In this document: positions 14,492-16,337 of the stretch, piece after piece
Layout: every line of letters begins with the position of its first letter
How positions within the stretch are numbered: the stretch's first letter is position 1
Origin: an uncultured Clostridia bacterium
Lineage (GTDB): Bacteria; Bacillota; Clostridia; TANB77; CAG-508
Assembly (NCBI GenBank): GCA_934132805.1
Contig: CAKPAB010000028.1
Location: 1-16,337, forward strand
Length of the DNA stretch: 16,337 nucleotides
Direction of reading: 5' to 3'
Notes under the pieces: generated by a model
What the model saw: only the letters and a program-made list of their open reading frames with translations
Told to the model about the DNA's origin: nothing
Database searches by the model: none
Made by a program: the position numbers and the translations under genes

Positions 14492-14508
14492 ATCACAATT
14501 TTTGTGAT
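14492..14508. promoter_or_regulatory. Palindrome at the response-regulator transcription start
   Basis: ATCACAA (14492-14498), a 3-bp spacer and TTGTGAT (14502-14508) make a perfect inverted repeat. It overlaps the edge of the -10 box and the predicted start point near 14500, a typical place for a repressor operator. Confidence 0.4.
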
Positions 14509-14512
14509 TATA
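14507..14512 (-). promoter_or_regulatory. -10 element of the response-regulator promoter
   Basis: TATAAT on the minus strand (14512-14507) gives a leader of about 50 bases. At the -35 distance the sequence is AATATA, a poor match, which would fit an activator-dependent promoter served by the direct repeat at 14544-14560. Confidence 0.45.
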
Positions 14513-14543
14513 CAAGTTTTTTTTGATTTTATATTAAATTTTT

Positions 14544-14565
14544 GTTACAGTTTTGTTACAGTTTT
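14544..14565 (-). promoter_or_regulatory. WalR/PhoP-type direct-repeat binding site
   Basis: On the minus strand TGTAAC-AAAAC-TGTAAC (14560-14544) matches the WalR box consensus TGTWAH-N5-TGTWAH exactly. A degenerate third unit (ATGAAC) lies one 11-bp period further upstream, giving three repeats on one helical face. It is just upstream of the weak -35 of the response-regulator gene. Confidence 0.55.
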
Positions 14566-14606
14566 GTTCATATATATATATTTATTTATATTTTTTATAT
14601 TTTCAA

Positions 14607-14640
14607 AAAAAGGCTAGAAATTCTCACTTCTAGTCTTTTT
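14607..14640. terminator. Terminator of the second Rpn-family gene
   Basis: AAAAAGGCTAGAA (14607-14619) pairs with TTCTAGTCTTTTT (14628-14640), 13 positions with one G-T, around an 8-nt loop. T-runs flank it on both strands. It lies about 40 bases past the minus-strand stop codon at 14678. Confidence 0.65.
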
Positions 14641-14677
14641 TACACTTTTGTTTAAATATTACATTTTTATCTCTAGC

Positions 14678-15886
14678 TTATTTTTCTATTTCTTTTCCAA
14701 TTTTTTCTATTTCTTCTTCTTTTAAACCTGTCGCTTCTTTTATTATGTTCGTATTCACTTTTAGCCTTAGCATTTTTCTTGCTATTTCTAATGTGCTCTC
14801 TTTTTTACCAATATTTATATACATTTGGTTTTCTCTGTCTATCATATCCAATACTGCTAACATATTTTCATCATCTCCTCTCAATTTATTAGCTAATCTA
14901 TAAGCTTCATTTTCTCCAATTTTTCTGTTCAGAATTATTAATATAATTCTTTTTAATAAATCTCTGTCTTCTTCTTTTGTAACTTTCAATATTCTTTCTA
15001 CTGCTGATACTATATCGTCTGAATTTTTTGCTTTTTCTACTAACATCATTTTTGATAAAAAGTCGTTTTCTTTAAGTAATTCTTTTTCTGTAAAGTCATG
15101 TACATCTACTAAATTGTAGTTTCCTATTCTTATATTTACTCCTTTTATTTTCTCTTGTGATTCTTCTAAAAATTTATTTGCATTCCATTTTTGGTCCCCT
15201 GTATATAATACAATTGGTATTACTAATGGTATTTTGTAACTCTTATTTCTAATTTTATTCTCATCTATTGCACTTTCCATTATTGCCACTTGATATTTTA
15301 ATAATCTATATGGCATTGAATAGTCTATTTTCGTTTGATGTTCTATTAAGAAAAAAATGCCTCTTTCTTTTATTTTATATACTATGTCAGCTTCTTCATT
15401 TCCAAATACATCATTTACAAAACTACTGTTATATTGTTCTATTTCTTCTATTTTTAGATTTGTTTTTATTGTCTTGTTTATAAATGTTACTGCTTCTTGC
15501 TTTTTTCCAAGTATTGTTCTAAATATTTTGTCATGTTCATTGTTAACACGTTCGTATTTTGCACTTTCTTCTGCTAACATACTAATTTCTTGAAGTTTTC
15601 CTTCAATTTGATTGTTTTTTACTAATATGTCAAAGTACTTATTTACGTTTCCTTTTTTATTGTATTCTATTCCATTTGTTTCTTCTTTCTGATTATCTTC
15701 GGACTTTTTTGAAAATAAGTCTTTATATTGAAGATAATCTTTATATGTAAAGATTTCTATATTGATTCCTCCTTCATTATAATATTTGTTTTGATTTTTG
15801 TCAATATTTATTTGAAAGTAAATTTCTTTTTTTGCTTCTTTTGTACAAATTTCTTTATTTTTTCCTTTTTCGCTCGTATAGTTCAC
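14678..15886 (-). CDS. Rpn-family PD-(D/E)XK nuclease/transposase-like protein
   Basis: This frame of up to 402 codons encodes an Rpn-family (YhgA-like) protein: KIFRTILGKKQEAVTFINK, then the nuclease core EEADIVYKIKERGIFFLIEHQTKIDYSMPYR with intact D167, E182 and Q184, then YQVAIM and PLVIPIVLYTGDQKW. The C-terminal GKKESTLEIARKMLRL and ATGLKEEEIEKIGKEIE segments are the usual tail. Family members are nucleases that promote recombination and are often mobile or defence-linked. The start is unresolved. GTG 15886 lies inside an AAGGTG sequence, not downstream of one. The best ribosome binding site, AAGGAGG at 15774-15768, is 7 bases before an ATA at 15760, from which the protein would begin (M/I)EIFTYKDY. 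The 42 residues upstream look like translated spacer. It is the first of two distinct Rpn-family genes here, unlike the other in keeping its catalytic residues. Confidence 0.85.
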   Translation of the reverse strand: MNYTSEKGKNKEICTKEAKKEIYFQINIDKNQNKYYNEGGINIEIFTYKDYLQYKDLFSKKSEDNQKEETNGIEYNKKGNVNKYFDILVKNNQIEGKLQEISMLAEESAKYERVNNEHDKIFRTILGKKQEAVTFINKTIKTNLKIEEIEQYNSSFVNDVFGNEEADIVYKIKERGIFFLIEHQTKIDYSMPYRLLKYQVAIMESAIDENKIRNKSYKIPLVIPIVLYTGDQKWNANKFLEESQEKIKGVNIRIGNYNLVDVHDFTEKELLKENDFLSKMMLVEKAKNSDDIVSAVERILKVTKEEDRDLLKRIILIILNRKIGENEAYRLANKLRGDDENMLAVLDMIDRENQMYINIGKKESTLEIARKMLRLKVNTNIIKEATGLKEEEIEKIGKEIEK

Positions 15887-16171
15887 CTTCTTTCTTTTTG
15901 TTTTTGCGAATCTTTCTTCTTATTTTTCTTTTGTATTTTAATTAATTGAGTTTTGTCCTTGATTTTGGACTGTTGAATTAATTTGTTTGAATAAAATTAA
16001 AAATTAAGTGTTTCCATAATATCATAAAATGCCGAACTTTGCAAGTTTTTTTCATCGCAAAATTCGACATTATAAAATGTCATGTATTTTTTTCCATTCC
16101 TCTTTTCTTCAACAAATTTTATCTGTCCATCTTTACATAATTTGTTTTTTCGTACTAAATATGTGAGTGTT
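15887..16171. other. Intergenic region with one structured element
   Basis: Between the Rpn-family gene and the hairpin at 16172 I find no convincing gene. It holds a 15-bp inverted repeat (16028-16042 with 16057-16071, fully paired with two G-U pairs in a minus-strand transcript) that includes TGCCGAA and TTCGACA. A 65-codon minus-strand frame (15997-16194) starts with TTG and has no ribosome binding site. Confidence 0.45.
16056..16071. repeat. 16-nt repeat containing TTCGACA (copy 2)
   Basis: CGCAAAATTCGACATT is identical to 10889-10904. Here it forms the right arm of a hairpin whose left arm (16028-16042) carries the related TGCCGAA. Confidence 0.6.
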
Positions 16172-16234
16172 AAAATATAACTGTGTAAATTCAAAATACA
16201 AAAAATTTTGAATTTGCATAGTTATATTTTTTTT
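16172..16234 (+). terminator. 26-bp hairpin plus T-run directly before a ribosome binding site
   Basis: 16172-16197 and 16205-16230 pair along all 26 positions (two as G-U) around a 7-nt loop, and the right arm runs into eight T (16227-16234). It looks like a very strong plus-strand intrinsic terminator, yet GGAGGTG of the next gene begins at 16235. No plus-strand gene lies upstream for it to terminate, so attenuation of the downstream gene, or an element end, is possible. Confidence 0.65.
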
Positions 16235-16248
16235 GGAGGTGAAAAATT

Positions 16249-16337
16249 ATGAAAGAAAATAAAATAGACATTGCAAAATTAATTATAGAAAACATGCCCC
16301 AAGACACCGAGTTACAATTGAAAATAAAATTTTATAT
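16249..16337 (+). CDS. Partial hypothetical protein, cut by the window edge
   Basis: ATG 16249 follows GGAGGTG (16235-16241) by 7 bases, a strong ribosome binding site. The visible 29 residues, beginning MKENKIDIAKLIIENMPQDT, continue to the end of the window without a stop. I do not recognise the family. The gene sits immediately behind the hairpin at 16172-16234, which may control its expression. Confidence 0.7.
   Translation, partial: MKENKIDIAKLIIENMPQDTELQLKIKFY

Noticed and set aside
14544..14565. Tandem GTTACAGTTTT units as a CRISPR or simple satellite
   Set aside because: There are only two exact units and one degenerate unit of 11 bp with no spacers; they fit a regulator-binding site.
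15997..16194. 65-codon minus-strand frame
   Set aside because: It begins with TTG inside the arm of the 16172-16230 hairpin, has no ribosome binding site, runs across another hairpin, and resembles no family I recognise.

Overview
The window is very AT-rich, with short leaders, AAGGAGG-type ribosome binding sites and a gene set (Spo0A-type DNA-binding domain, sortase, PASTA-containing penicillin-binding protein, OmpR-type response regulator, MEP-pathway ispG/ispH) typical of low-GC Firmicutes. The best fit is an uncultured Clostridia lineage; I cannot name a species from this sequence. Most genes lie on the minus strand. The plus strand carries an XRE regulator, the penicillin-binding protein and a partial gene at the right edge.

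Layout, left to right. Positions 1-279 are intergenic with two hairpins. Next comes a minus-strand gene for a Spo0A C-terminal DNA-binding domain with no receiver domain (280-798), then a membrane-anchored M23 peptidase (959-1921). A plus-strand XRE regulator (2241-2579) converges on a minus-strand run: sortase (2625-3416), rsmA/ksgA (3504-4358) and yraN (4474-4833). Upstream of these is comM-dprA (5078-7478). Both comM and dprA are interrupted by what looks like one extra base, and the pair is bracketed by two long inverted-repeat elements (4857-5071 and 7515-7688). A plus-strand class B penicillin-binding protein (7806-10061) converges on a minus-strand Rpn/PD-(D/E)XK-family gene (10093-10728). 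A minus-strand MEP operon follows: ispG (12477-13538), then a single ORF fusing a zinc-dependent phospholipase-C-like domain to IspH (10927-12465). A WalR/PhoP-like response regulator (13673-14446), a second Rpn-family gene (14678-15886) and a partial plus-strand ORF (16249 onward) complete the window.

Functionally the window mixes housekeeping (16S rRNA dimethylation, isoprenoid precursor synthesis, wall synthesis and wall regulation), DNA uptake/processing genes that appear broken, and two genes of the mobile-nuclease Rpn family. The observations most worth follow-up are the phospholipase-like/IspH fusion, the receiver-less Spo0A effector, the paired frameshifts in comM and dprA with their flanking hairpin elements, the degenerate catalytic motif of one Rpn gene and apparent ATA start of the other, and a perfect TGTAAC-N5-TGTAAC direct repeat upstream of the response regulator. 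No rRNA, tRNA, CRISPR array or complete insertion sequence was recognised.
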